64,000 nt of DNA, taken from assembly GCA_963580455.1 (NCBI GenBank), contig OY756966.1:17859001-17923000 (forward strand), in the 5' to 3' direction. The notes beneath the pieces are model-generated. The model saw only the letters and a list, made by a program, of their open reading frames with translations. It ran no database searches and was not told where the DNA came from. The position numbers were made by a program, and so were the translations under genes. Positions 38,610-51,920 of the stretch are shown one piece after another. Source of the DNA: Euonymus europaeus (Eukaryota > Streptophyta > Magnoliopsida > Celastrales > Celastraceae). How positions within the stretch are numbered: the first letter of the stretch is position 1; each line of letters opens with the position of its first letter.

Positions 38610-41600
38610 TTGGGATAGACTTTTTATTGTTCTTCTATGACAAATTTTACAAGTATAAGCTTCCTGCATTATTTCGACGCCCAAACACCAACTTTCGATG
38701 GCAAATGGACAAAACCGTTAAAAGTTCCTCCATAGAGAGAGTTGATCAACTTCGGACTATCAAAATTGCCCTATGTACACTTTTTATTGTTCTTCTATGT
38801 TACATTTTACGAGTATAAGCTTCCTACATTATTTCGATGACAAAACAATAACTTTCTATGACAAATGGACAAAACCGTTGAAAGCTCCTCCATAGAGAGA
38901 GTTGAGCAACTTCGGACTATAAAAGTTGCTCGGGATAGACTTTTAATTGTTCTTCTATGTCAAATTATACGAGTATAAGCTTCCTACATTATTTCGATGC
39001 CAAAATACCAACTTTCTATGGCAAATGGACAAAACCGTTAAAAGCTCCTCCATAGAGAGAGTTGAGCAACTTCGGACTATCAAAATTGCTCGGGATAGAC
39101 TTTTTATTGTTCTTCTATGTCAAATTTTACAATTATAAACTTCCTACATTATTTCGACGCCAAAACACCAACTTTCGATGACAAATGGACAAAACCGTTA
39201 AAAGCTCCTCCATAGAGAGAGTTGATCAACTTCGGACCATCAAAATTGCCCTATGTACACTTTTTATTGTTCTTCTATGTTACATTTTACGAGTATAAGC
39301 TTCCTACATTATTTCGATGACAAAACACCAACTTTCGATGACAAATGGACAAAACCGTTAAAAGCTCCTCCATAGAGAGAGTTGAGCAACTTCGGACTAT
39401 CAAAATTGCTCGGGATAGACTTTTTATTGTTCTTCTATGACAAATTTTACGAGTATAAGCTTCCTACATTATTTCGATGCCAAAACACCATTTTTCTATG
39501 ACAAATGGACAAAACCGTTAAAAGCTCCTCCATAGAGAGAGTTGATCAACTTCGGACCATCAAAATTGCCCTATGTACACTTTTTATTGTTCTTCTATGT
39601 CAAATTTTATGGGTATAAGCTTCCTAGATTATTTCGATGCCAAAACACGAACTTTCTATGACAAAAGGACAATACCGTTAAAAGCTCCTCCATAGAGAGA
39701 GTTGAGGCACTTCGGACTATCAAAATTGCTTGGGATAGACTTTTTATTGTTCTTCTATGCCAAATTTTACAAGTATAAGCTTCCTACATTATTTCGACGC
39801 CCAAACACCAACTTTCGATGACAAATGGACAAAACCGTTAAAAGCTCCTCCATAGAGAGAGTTGATCAACTTCGGACCATCAAAATTGCCCTATGTACAC
39901 TTTTTATTGTTCTTCTATGTTACATTTTACGAGTATAAGCTTCCTACATTATTTCGATGACAAAACAATAACTTTCTATGACAAATGGACAAAACCGTTA
40001 AAAGCTCCTCCATAGAGAGAGTTGAGCAACTTCGGACTATCAAAGTTGCTCGGGATAGACTTTTTATTGTTCTTCTATGTCAAATTTTACGAGTATAAGC
40101 TTCAGAGATTATTTTGATGCCAAAACACCAACTTTCTATGACAAATAGACAAAACCGTTAAGAGCTCCTCCATAGAGAGAGTTGAGCAACTTCGGACCAT
40201 CAAAGTTGCTCGGGATAGACTTTCTATTATTCTTCTATGTCAAATTTTATGAGTATAAGCTTCCTAGATTATTTCGATGCCAAAACACGAACTTTCTATG
40301 ACAAAAGGACAATACCATTAAAAGCTCCTCCATAGAGAGAGTTGAGGAACTTCGGACTATCAAAATTGCCCGGGATAGACTTTTTATTGTTCTTCTATGC
40401 CAAATTTTACAAGTATAAGCTTCCTACATTATTTCGACGCCCAAACACCAACTTTCGATGACAAATGGACAAAACCGTTAAAAGCTCCTCCATAGAGAGA
40501 GTTGATCAACTTCGGACCATCAAAATTGCCCTATGTACACTTTTTATTGTTCTTCTATGTTACATTTTACGAGTATAAGCTTCCTACATTATTTCGATGA
40601 CAAAACAATAACTTTCTATGACAAATGAACAAAACCGTTAAAAGCTCCTCCATAGAGAGAGTTGAGCAACTTCGGACTATCAAAGTTGCTCGGGATAGAC
40701 TTTTTATTGTTCTTCTATGTCAAATTTTACGAGTATAAGCTTCAGAGATTATTTTGATGCCAAAACACCAACTTTCTATGACAAATAGACAAAACCGTTA
40801 AGAGCTCCTCCATAGAGAGAGTTGAGCAACTTCGGACCATCAAAGTTGCTCGGGATAGACTTTCTGTTGTTCTTCTATGTCAAATTTTATGAGTATAAGC
40901 TTCCTAGATTATTTCGATGCCAAAACACCAACTTTCTTTGACAAATGGACAAAACCGTTAAAAGCTCCTCCATAGAGAGAGTTGAGCAACTTCGGACTGT
41001 GAAAGTTGCTCGGGATAGACTTTTTATTGTTCTTCTATGACAAATTTTACGAGTATAAGCTTCCTACATTATTTCGATGCCAAAACACCAACTTTCATTG
41101 ACAAATGGACAAAACCGTTAAAAGCTCCTCCATAGAGAGAGTTGAGCAACTTCGGACTATCAAAATTGCTCGGGATAGACTTTTTATTGTTCTTCTATGC
41201 CAAATTTTACAAGTATAAGCTTCCTACATTATTTCGACGCCCAAACAACAACTTTCGATGACAAATGTACAAAACCGTTAAAAGCTCCTCCATAGAGAGA
41301 GTTGAGCAACTTCGGACTATCAAAATTGCCCTATGTACACTTTTTATTGTTCTTCTATGTTACATTTTACGAGTATAAGCTTCCTACATTATTTGGATGC
41401 CAAAACACCATTTTTCTATGACAAATGGACAAAACCGTTAAAAGCTCCTCCATAGAGAGAGTTGAGCAACTTCGGACTTTCAAAGTTGCTCGGGATAGAC
41501 TTTTAATTGTTCTTCTATGTCAAATTTTACGATTACAAGCTTCATAGATTATTTCGAGTCCAAAACACCAACTTTCTATGACAAATAGACAAAAATGTTA

Positions 41601-42465
41601 AAAGCTCCTCCATAGAGAAAGTTGAGCAACTTCGGACTATCAAAGTTGCTCGGGATAGACTTTTTATTGTTCTTCTATGTCAAATCTTACGAGTATAAGC
41701 TTCCTACATTATTTTGATGCCAAAACACCAACTTTCTATGACAAACGGACAAAACCGTTAAAAGCTCCTCCATAGAGAGACTTGAGCAACTTCGGACTAT
41801 CAAAGTTGCTCGGGATAGACTTTTTATTGTTCTTCTATGTCAAATTTTACGAGTATAAGCTTCCTACATTATTTCGATGCCAAAATACCAACTTTCTATG
41901 ACAAAAGGACAAAACCGTTAAAAGCTCCTCCATAGAGAGAGTTGAGCAACTTCGGACTATCAAAATTGCTCGGGATAGACTTTTTATTGTTCTTCTATGC
42001 CAAATTTTACAAGTATAAGCTTCCTACATTATTTCGATGCCCAAACATCAACTTTCGATGACAAATGGACAAAACCGTTAAAAGCTCCTCCATAGGGAGA
42101 GTTGAGCAACTTCGGACCATCAAAATTGCCCTATGTACACTTTTTATTGTTCTTCTATGTTACATTTTACGAGTATAAGCTTCCTACATTATTTCGATTC
42201 CAAAACACCAACTTTCTATGAAAAATGGACAAAACCGTTAAAAGCTCCTCCACAGAGAGAGTTGAGCAACTTCGGACCATCAAAATTGCCCTATGTACAC
42301 TTTTTATTGTTCTTCTTTGTCACATTTTACGAGTATAAGCTTCCTACATTATTTCTATGCCAAAACAATAACTTTCTATGGCAAATGGACAAAACCGTTA
42401 AAAGCTCCTCTATAGAGAGAGTTCAGCAACTTCGGACTATCAAAGTTGCTCGGGATAGACTTTTT
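38610..42465. repeat. 33-unit module, copy 3 (partial)
   Basis: Follows 31411-35266 at offset 7199 bp. The left end falls within the unit where this copy reads GGACTATCAAAG and copy 2 reads GGACTGTGAAAG. The right end falls after GGGATAGACTTTT, where this copy continues TATTG and the other AATTG. One private change, TTTCTATGCC at about 42355, is absent from the later copy at 58835. Confidence 0.88.
41039..42419. repeat. Nine-unit block, occurrence 4
   Basis: Copy of occurrence 2 at offset 7199 bp. It ends CTCTATAGAGAGAGTTCAGC and is followed directly by another copy 1440 bp on. Confidence 0.88.
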
Positions 42466-42478
42466 ATTGTTCTTCTAT

Positions 42479-43859
42479 GACAAATTTTACGAGTATAAGC
42501 TTCCTACATTATTTCGATGCCAAAACACCAACTTTCATTGACAAATGGACAAAACCGTTAAAAGCTCCTCCATAGAGAGAGTTGAGCAACTTCGGACTAT
42601 CAAAATTGCTCGGGATAGACTTTTTATTGTTCTTCTATGCCAAATTTTACAAGTATAAGCTTCCTACATTATTTCGACGCCCAAACAACAACTTTCGATG
42701 ACAAATGTACAAAACCGTTAAAAGCTCCTCCATAGAGAGAGTTGAGCAACTTCGGACTATCAAAATTGCCCTATGTACACTTTTTATTGTTCTTCTATGT
42801 TACATTTTACGAGTATAAGCTTCCTACATTATTTGGATGCCAAAACACCATTTTTCTATGACAAATGGACAAAACCGTTAAAAGCTCCTCCATAGAGAGA
42901 GTTGAGCAACTTCGGACTTTCAAAGTTGCTCGGGATAGACTTTTAATTGTTCTTCTATGTCAAATTTTACGATTACAAGCTTCATAGATTATTTCGAGTC
43001 CAAAACACCAACTTTCTATGACAAATAGACAAAAATGTTAAAAGCTCCTCCATAGAGAAAGTTGAGCAACTTCGGACTATCAAAGTTGCTCGGGATAGAC
43101 TTTTTATTGTTCTTCTATGTCAAATCTTACGAGTATAAGCTTCCTACATTATTTTGATGCCAAAACACCAACTTTCTATGACAAACGGACAAAACCGTTA
43201 AAAGCTCCTCCATAGAGAGACTTGAGCAACTTCGGACTATCAAAGTTGCTCGGGATAGACTTTTTAGTGTTCTTCTATGTCAAATTTTACGAGTATAAGC
43301 TTCCTACATTATTTCGATGCCAAAATACCAACTTTCTATGACAAAAGGACAAAACCGTTAAAAGCTCCTCCATAGAGAGAGTTGAGCAACTTCGGACTAT
43401 CAAAATTGCTCGGGATAGACTTTTTATTGTTCTTCTATGCCAAATTTTACAAGTATAAGCTTCCTACATTATTTCGATGCCCAAACATCAACTTTCGATG
43501 ACAAATGGACAAAACCGTTAAAAGCTCCTCCATAGGGAGAGTTGAGCAACTTCGGACCATCAAAATTGCCCTATGTACACTTTTTATTGTTCTTCTATGT
43601 TACATTTTACGAGTATAAGCTTCCTACATTATTTCGATTCCAAAACACCAACTTTCTATGAAAAATGGACAAAACCGTTAAAAGCTCCTCCACAGAGAGA
43701 GTTGAGCAACTTCGGACCATCAAAATTACCCTATGTACACTTTTTATTGTTCTTCTTTGTCACATTTTACGAGTATAAGCTTCCTACATTATTTCGATGC
43801 CAAAACAATAACTTTCTATGGCAAATGGACAAAACCGTTAAAAGCTCCTCTATAGAGAG
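42479..43859. repeat. Nine-unit block, occurrence 5
   Basis: Tandem neighbour of occurrence 4 at exactly 1440 bp (nine units). It carries TTTTTAGTGTTC (43266) and AAAATTACCC (about 43725), both shared with 58959-60339. Confidence 0.88.
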
Positions 43860-46439
43860 AGTTGAGCAACTTCGGACCATCAAAGTTGCTCGGGATAGAC
43901 TTTCTATTGTTCTTCTATGTCAAATTTTATGAGTATAAGCTTCCTAGATTATTTCGATGCCAAAACACCAACTTTCTTTGACTAATGGACAAAACCGTTA
44001 AAAGCTCCTCGATAGAGAGAGTTGAGCAACTTCGGACTGTGAAAGTTGCTTGGGATAGACTTTTTATTGTTCTTCTATGACAAATTTTACGAGTATAAGC
44101 TTTCTAGATTATTTCGATGCCAAAACACCAACTTTCTTTGACAAATGGACAAAACCGTTAAAAGCTCCTCCATAGAGAGAGTTGAGCAACTTCGGACTAT
44201 CGAAGTTGTCCGTATATACTTTTTATTGTTCTTCTCTGTCAAATTTTATGAGTATAAGCTTCCTACATTATTTCGATGCCAAAACACCAACTTTCTATGA
44301 CAAATATACAAAACCGTTAAAAGCTCCTCCATAGAGAGAGTTGAGCAACTTCGGACTATAAAAGTTGCTCAGGATAGACTTTTAATTGTTCTTCTATGTC
44401 AAATTATACGAGTATAAGCTTCCTACATTATTTCGATGCCAAAATACCAACTTTCTATGGCAAATGGACAAAACCGTTAAAAGCTCCTCCATAGAGAGAG
44501 TTGATCAACTTTGGACTATCAAAATTGCTCGGGATAGACTTTTTATTGTTCTTCTATGCCAAATTTTACAAGTATAAGCTTCCTACATTATTTCGACGCC
44601 CAAACACCAACTTTCGATGACAAATGGACAAAACCGTTAAAAGCTCCTCCATAGAGAGAGTTGATCAACTTCGGACCATCAAAATTGCCCTATGTACACT
44701 TTTTATTGTTCTTCTATGTCAAATTTTACGAGTATAAGCTTCCTACATTATTTCGATGCCAAAATACCAACTTTCTATGACAAAAGGACAAAACCGTTAA
44801 AAGCTCCTCCATAGAGAGAGTTGAGCAACTTCGGACTATCAAAATTGCTCGGGATAGACTTTTTATTGTTCTTCTATGCCAAATTTTACAAGTATAAGCT
44901 TCCTACATTATTTCGATGCCCAAACATCAACTTTCGATGACAAATGGACAAAACCGTTAAAAGCTCCTCCATAGGGAGAGTTGAGCAACTTCGGACCATC
45001 AAAATTGCCCTATGTACACTTTTTATTGTTCTTCTATGTTACATTTTACGAGTATAAGCTTCCTACATTATTTCGATTCCAAAACACCAACTTTCTATGA
45101 AAAATGGACAAAACCGTTAAAAGCTCCTCCACAGAGAGAGTTGAGCAACTTCGGACCATCAAAATTGCCCTATGTACACTTTTTATTGTTCTTCTTTGTC
45201 ACATTTTACGAGTATAAGCTTCCTACATTATTTCGATGCCAAAACAATAACTTTCTATGGCAAATGGACAAAACCGTTCAAAGCTCCTCTATAGAGAGAG
45301 TTCAGCAACTTCGGACTATCAAAGTTGCTCGGGATACACTTTTTATTGTTCTTCTATGTCAAATTTTACGAGTATAAGCTTTCTAGATTATTTCGATGCC
45401 AAAACACCAACTTTCTTTGACAAATGGACAAAACCGTTAAAAGCTCCTCCTTAGAGAGAGTTGAGCAACTTCGGACTGTGAAAGTTGCTCGGAATAGACT
45501 TTTTATTGTTCTTCTATGACAAATTTTACGAGTATAAGCTTCCTACATTATTTCGATGCCAAAACACCAACTTTCTATGACAAATGGACAAAACCGTTAA
45601 AAGCTCCTCCATAGAGAGAGTTGAGCAACTTCGGACTTTCAAAATTGCTCGGGATAGACTTTTAATTGTTCTTCTATGTCAAATTTTACGAGTACAAGCT
45701 TCATAGATTATTTCGAGTCCAAAACACCAACTTTCTATGACAAATAGACAAAAATGTTAAAAGCTCCTCCATAGAGAAAGTTGAGCAACTTCGGACTATC
45801 AAAGTTGCTCGGGATAGACTTTTTATTGTTCTTCTATGTCAAATCTTACGAGTATAAGCTTCCTACATTATTTTGATGCCAAAACACCAACTTTCTATGA
45901 CAAATGGACAAAACCGTTAAAAGCTCCTCCATAGAGAGACTTGAGCAACTTCGGACTATCAAAGTTGCTCGGGATAGACTTTTTATTGTTCTTCTATGTC
46001 AAATTTTACGAGTATAAGCTTCCTACATTATTTCGATGCCAAAATACCAACTTCCTATGACAAAAGGACAAAACCGTTAAAAGCTCCTCCATAGAGAGAG
46101 TTGAGCAACTTCGGACTATCAAAATTGCTCGGGATAGACTTTTTATTGTTCTTCTATATGCCAAATTTTACAAGTATAAGCTTCCTACATTATTTCGACG
46201 CCCAAACAACAACTTTCGATGACAAATGGACAAAACCGTTAAAAGCTCCTCCATAGAGAGAGTTGAGCAACTTCAGACTATCAAAATTGCCCTATGTACA
46301 CTTTTTATTGTTCTTCTATGTTACATTTTACGAGTATAAGCTTCCAACATTATTTCGATGACAAAACAATAACTTTCTATGACAAATGGACAAAACCGTT
46401 AGAAGCTCCTCCATAGAGAGTTGAGCAACTTCGGACTAT

Positions 46440-48340
46440 CAAAGTTGCTCGGGATAGACTTTCTATTGTTCTTCTATGTCAAATTTTATGAGTATATAAG
46501 CTTCCTAGATTATTTCGATGCCAAAACACCAACTTTCTTTGACAAATGGACAAAACCGTTAAAAGCTCCTCAATAGAGAGAGTTGAGCAACTTCGGACTG
46601 TGAAAGTTGCTCGGGATAGACTTTTTATTGTTCTTCTATGACAAATTTTACGAGTATAAGCTTTCTAGATTATTTTGATGCCAAAACACCAACTTTCTTT
46701 GACAAATGGACAAAACCGTTAAAAGCTCCTCCATAGAGAGAGTTGAGCAACTTCGGACTATCAAAGTTGCTCGGGATAGACTTTTTATTGTTCTTCTATG
46801 TCAAATCTTACGAGTATAAGCTTCCTACATTATTTCGATGACAAAACAATAACTTTCTATGACAAATGGACAAAACCGTTAAAAGCTCCTCCATAGAGAG
46901 AGTTGAGCAACTTCGGACTATCAAAGTCGCTCGGGATAGACTTTTTATTGTTCTTCTATGTCAAATTTTACGAGTATAAGCTTCAGAGATTATTTTGATG
47001 CCAAAACACCAACTTTCTATGACAAATAGACAAAACCGTTAAGAGCTCCTCCATAGAGAGAGTTGAGCAACTTCGGACCATCAAAGTTGCTCGGGATAGA
47101 CTTTCTATTATTCTTCTATGTCAAATTTTATGAGTATAAGCTTCCTAGATTATTTCGATGCCAAAACACGAACTTTCTATGACAAAAGGACAATACCATT
47201 AAAAGCTCCTCCATAGAGAGAGTTGAGGAACTTCGGACTATCAAAATTGCTCGGGATAGACTTTTTATTGTTCTTCTATGCCAAATTTTACAAGTATAAG
47301 CTTCCTACATTATTTCGACGCCCAAACACCAACTTTCGATGACAAATGGACAAAACCGTTAAAAGCTCCTCCATAGAGAGAGTTGAGCAACTTCGGACTA
47401 TCAAAGTTGCTCGGGATAGACTTTCTATTGTTCTTCTATGTCAAATTTTATGAGTATATAAGCTTCCTAGATTATTTCGATGCCAAAACACCAACTTTCT
47501 TTGACAAATGGACAAAACCGTTAAAAGCTCCTCAATAGAGAGAGTTGAGCAACTTCGGACTGTGAAAGTTGCTCGGGATAGACTTTTTATTGTTCTTCTA
47601 TGACAAATTTTACGAGTATAAGCTTTCTAGATTATTTTGATGCCAAAACACCAACTTTCGATGACAAATGGACAAAACCGTTAAAAGCTCCTCCATAGAG
47701 AGAGTTGATCAACTTCGGACCATCAAAATTGCCCTATGTACACTTTTTATTGTTCTTCTATGTTACATTTTACGAGTATAAGCTTCCTACATTATTTCGA
47801 TGACAAAACAATAACTTTCTATGACAAATGGACAAAACCGTTAAAAGCTCCTCCATAGAGAGAGTTGAGCAACTTCGGACTATCAAAGTTGCTCGGGATA
47901 GACTTTTTATTGTTCTTCTATGTCAAATTTTACGAGTATAAGCTTCAGAGATTATTTTGATGCCAAAACACCAACTTTCTATGACAAATAGACAAAACCG
48001 TTAAGAGCTCCTCCATAGAGAGAGTTGAGCAACTTCGGACCATCAAAGTTGCTCGGGATAGACTTTCTATTATTCTTCTATGTCAAATTTTATGAGTATA
48101 AGCTTCCTAGATTATTTCGATGCCAAAACACGAACTTTCTATGACAAAAGGACAATACCATTAAAAGCTCCTCCATAGAGAGAGTTGAGGAACTTCGGAC
48201 TATCAAAATTGCTCGGGATAGACTTTTTATTGTTCTTCTATGCCAAATTTTACAAGTATAAGCTTCCTACATTATTTCGACGCCCAAACACCAACTTTCG
48301 ATGACAAATAGACAAAACCGTTAAAAGCTCCTCCATAGAG
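46440..48340. repeat. Six-unit (962 bp) tandem repeat with 2-bp indels
   Basis: Variant order at 46.44-47.38 kb repeats at 47.40-48.34 kb, offset 962 bp. Shared marks are the GAGTATATAAG 2-bp gain (46491 and 47453), CTCAATAGAG, TTCAGAGATT (46981 and 47943) and GACAATACCATT (47190 and 48152). One internal unit differs: GGACTATCAAAG near 46917 against GGACCATCAAAATTGCCC near 47718. The first part recurs near 62.9 and 63.9 kb through the long duplication. Confidence 0.82.
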
Positions 48341-51119
48341 AGAGTTGATCAACTTCGGACCATCAAAATTGCCCTATGTACACTTTTTATTGTTCTTCTA
48401 TGTTACATTTTACGAGTATAAGCTTCCTACATTATTTCGATGACAAAACAATAACTTTCTATGACAAATGAACAAAACCGTTAAAAGCTCCTCCATAGAG
48501 AGAGTTGAGCAACTTCGGACTATCAAAGTTGCTCGGGATAGACTTTTTATTGTTCTTCTATGTCAAATTTTACGAGTATAAGCTTCAGAGATTATTTTGA
48601 TGCCAAAACACCAACTTTCTATGACAAATAGACAAAACCGTTAAGAGCTCCTCCATAGAGAGAGTTGAGCAACTTCGGACCATCAAAGTTGCTCGGGATA
48701 GACTTTCTGTTGTTCTTCTATGTCAAATTTTATGAGTATAAGCTTCCTAGATTATTTCGATGCCAAAACACCAACTTTCTTTGACAAATGGACAAAACCG
48801 TTAAAAGCTCCTCCATAGAGAGAGTTGAGCAACTTCGGACTGTGAAAGTTGCTCGGGATAGACTTTTTATTGTTCTTCTATGACAAATTTTACGAGTATA
48901 AGCTTCCTACATTATTTCGATGCCAAAACACCAACTTTCATTGACAAATGGACAAAACCGTTAAAAGCTCCTCCATAGAGAGAGTTGAGCAACTTCGGAC
49001 TATCAAAATTTCTCGGGATAGACTTTTTATTGTTCTTCTATGCCAAATTTTACAAGTATAAGCTTCCTACATTATTTCGACGCCCAAACAACAACTTTCG
49101 ATGACAAATGTACAAAACCGTTAAAAGCTCCTCCATAGAGAGAGTTGAGCAACTTCGGACTATCAAAATTGCCCTATGTACACTTTTTATTGTTCTTCTA
49201 TGTTACATTTTACGAGTATAAGCTTCCTACATTATTTGGATGCCAAAACACCATTTTTCTATGACAAATGGACAAAACCGTTAAAAGCTCCTCCATAGAG
49301 AGAGTTGAGCAACTTCGGACTTTCAAAGTTGCTCGGGATAGACTTTTAATTGTTCTTCTATGTCAAATTTTACGATTACAAGCTTCATAGATTATTTCGA
49401 GTCCAAAACACCAACTTTCTATGACAAATAGACAAAAATGTTAAAAGCTCCTCCATAGAGAAAGTTGAGCAACTTCGGACTATCAAAGTTGCTCGGGATA
49501 GACTTTTTATTGTTCTTCTATGTCAAATCTTACGAGTATAAGCTTCCTACATTATTTTGATGCCAAAACACCAACTTTCTATGACAAACGGACAAAACCG
49601 TTAAAAGCTCCTCCATAGAGAGACTTGAGCAACTTCGGACTATCAAAGTTGCTCGGGATAGACTTTTTATTGTTCTTCTATGTCAAATTTTACGAGTATA
49701 AGCTTCCTACATTATTTCGATGCCAAAATACCAACTTTCTATGACAAAAGGACAAAACCGTTAAAAGCTCCTCCATAGAGAGAGTTGAGCAACTTCGGAC
49801 TATCAAAATTGCTCGGGATAGACTTTTTATTGTTCTTCTATGCCAAATTTTACAAGTATAAGCTTCCTACATTATTTCGATGCCCAAACATCAACTTTCG
49901 ATGACAAATGGACAAAACCGTTAAAAGCTCCTCCATAGGGAGAGTTGAGCAACTTCGGACCATCAAAATTGCCCTATGTACACTTTTTATTGTTCTTCTA
50001 TGTTACATTTTACGAGTATAAGCTTCCTACATTATTTCGATTCCAAAACACCAACTTTCTATGAAAAATGGACAAAACCGTTAAAAGCTCCTCCACAGAG
50101 AGAGTTGAGCAACTTCGGACCATCAAAATTGCCCTATGTACACTTTTTATTGTTCTTCTTTGTCACATTTTACGAGTATAAGCTTCCTACATTATTTCGA
50201 TGCCAAAACAATAACTTTCTATGGCAAATGGACAAAACCGTTAAAAGCTCCTCTATAGAGAGAGTTGAGCAACTTCGGACCATCAAAGTTGCTCGGGATA
50301 GACTTTCTATTGTTCTTCTATGTCAAATTTTATGAGTATAAGCTTCCTAGATTATTTCGATGCCAAAACACCAACTTTCTTTGACTAATGGACAAAACCG
50401 TTAAAAGCTCCTCGATAGAGAGAGTTGAGCAACTTCGGACTGTGAAAGTTGCTTGGGATAGACTTTTTATTGTTCTTCTATGACAAATTTTACGAGTATA
50501 AGCTTTCTAGATTATTTCGATGCCAAAACACCAACTTTCTTTGACAAATGGACAAAACCGTTAAAAGCTCCTCCATAGAGAGAGTTGAGCAACTTCGGAC
50601 TATCGAAGTTGTCCGTATATACTTTTTATTGTTCTTCTCTGTCAAATTTTATGAGTATAAGCTTCCTACATTATTTCGATGCCAAAACACCAACTTTCTA
50701 TGACAAATATACAAAACCGTTAAAAGCTCCTCCATAGAGAGAGTTGAGCAACTTCGGACTATAAAAGTTGCTCGGGATAGACTTTTAATTGTTCTTCTAT
50801 GTCAAATTATACGAGTATAAGCTTCCTACATTATTTCGATGCCAAAATACCAACTTTCTATGGCAAATGGACAAAACCGTTAAAAGCTCCTCCATAGAGA
50901 GAGTTGATCAACTTTGGACTATCAAAATTGCTCGGGATAGACTTTTTATTGTTCTTCTATGCCAAATTTTACAAGTATAAGCTTCCTACATTATTTCGAC
51001 GCCCAAACACCAACTTTCGATGACAAATGGACAAAACCGTTAAAAGCTCCTCCATAGAGAGAGTTGATCAACTTCGGACCATCAAAATTGCCCTATGTAC
51101 ACTTTTTATTGTTCTTCTA
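47521..51119. repeat. 3.6-kb satellite segment between the long duplicates
   Basis: From about 47.64 to 50.26 kb it follows 39.80-42.42 kb at offset 7843 bp. It then follows 43.86-45.3 kb at offset 6403 bp, a match that continues past this segment to about 51.74 kb. It is therefore a mosaic of neighbouring modules, not new sequence. No gene is present. Confidence 0.85.
48882..50262. repeat. Nine-unit block, occurrence 6
   Basis: Offset 7843 bp from occurrence 4 (49 units plus 3 bp). It lies in the segment between the two large duplicates and has AAATTTCTCGGG near 49008 as a private change. Confidence 0.88.
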
Positions 51120-51920
51120 TGTCAAATTTTACGAGTATAAGCTTCCTACATTATTTCGATGCCAAAATACCAACTTTCTATGACAAAAGGACAAAACCGT
51201 TAAAAGCTCCTCCATAGAGAGAGTTGAGCAACTTCGGACTATCAAAATTGCTCGGGATAGACTTTTTATTGTTCTTCTATGCCAAATTTTACAAGTATAA
51301 GCTTCCTACATTATTTCGATGCCCAAACATCAACTTTCGATGACAAATGGACAAAACCGTTAAAAGCTCCTCCATAGGGAGAGTTGAGCAACTTCGGACC
51401 ATCAAAATTGCCCTATGTACACTTTTTATTGTTCTTCTATGTTACATTTTACGAGTATAAGCTTCCTACATTATTTCGATTCCAAAACACCAACTTTCTA
51501 TGAAAAATGGACAAAACCGTTAAAAGCTCCTCCACAGAGAGAGTTGAGCAACTTCGGACCATCAAAATTGCCCTATGTACACTTTTTATTGTTCTTCTTT
51601 GTCACATTTTACGAGTATAAGCTTCCTACATTATTTCGATGCCAAAACAATAACTTTCTATGGCAAATGGACAAAACCGTTAAAAGCTCCTCTATAGAGA
51701 GAGTTCAGCAACTTCGGACTATCAAAGTTGCTCGGGATAGACTTTTAATTGTTCTTCTATGTCAAATTTTACGATTACAAGCTTCATAGATTATTTCGAG
51801 TCCAAAACACCAACTTTCTATGACAAATAGACAAAAATGTTAAAAGCTCCTCCATAGAGAAAGTTGAGCAACTTCGGACTATCAAAGTTGCTCGGGATAG
51901 ACTTTTTATTGTTCTTCTAT

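Larger units (their letters stand above)
34640..47520. repeat. 103-unit-offset long duplication, copy 1
   Basis: Matches 51120-64000 over at least 12.88 kb. Displacement is 16,481 bp up to about 40.9 kb and 16,480 bp after it, because copy 2 lost one C near 57384. Reading both copies row by row I found seven differences: near 36070, 36929, 38480, the 57384 deletion, and near 42355, 59657 and 60469. The match starts between 34581 and 34640, where the preceding units differ (GCTCGGGATAGAC versus GCCCTATGTACAC). Its end is set only by the window edge on the other copy, so the duplicated length is a minimum. Confidence 0.93.

Noticed and set aside
46489..46500. TATA-box-like GTATATAAG
   Set aside because: It arises from a 2-bp gain inside a satellite unit, with no gene or initiator downstream.
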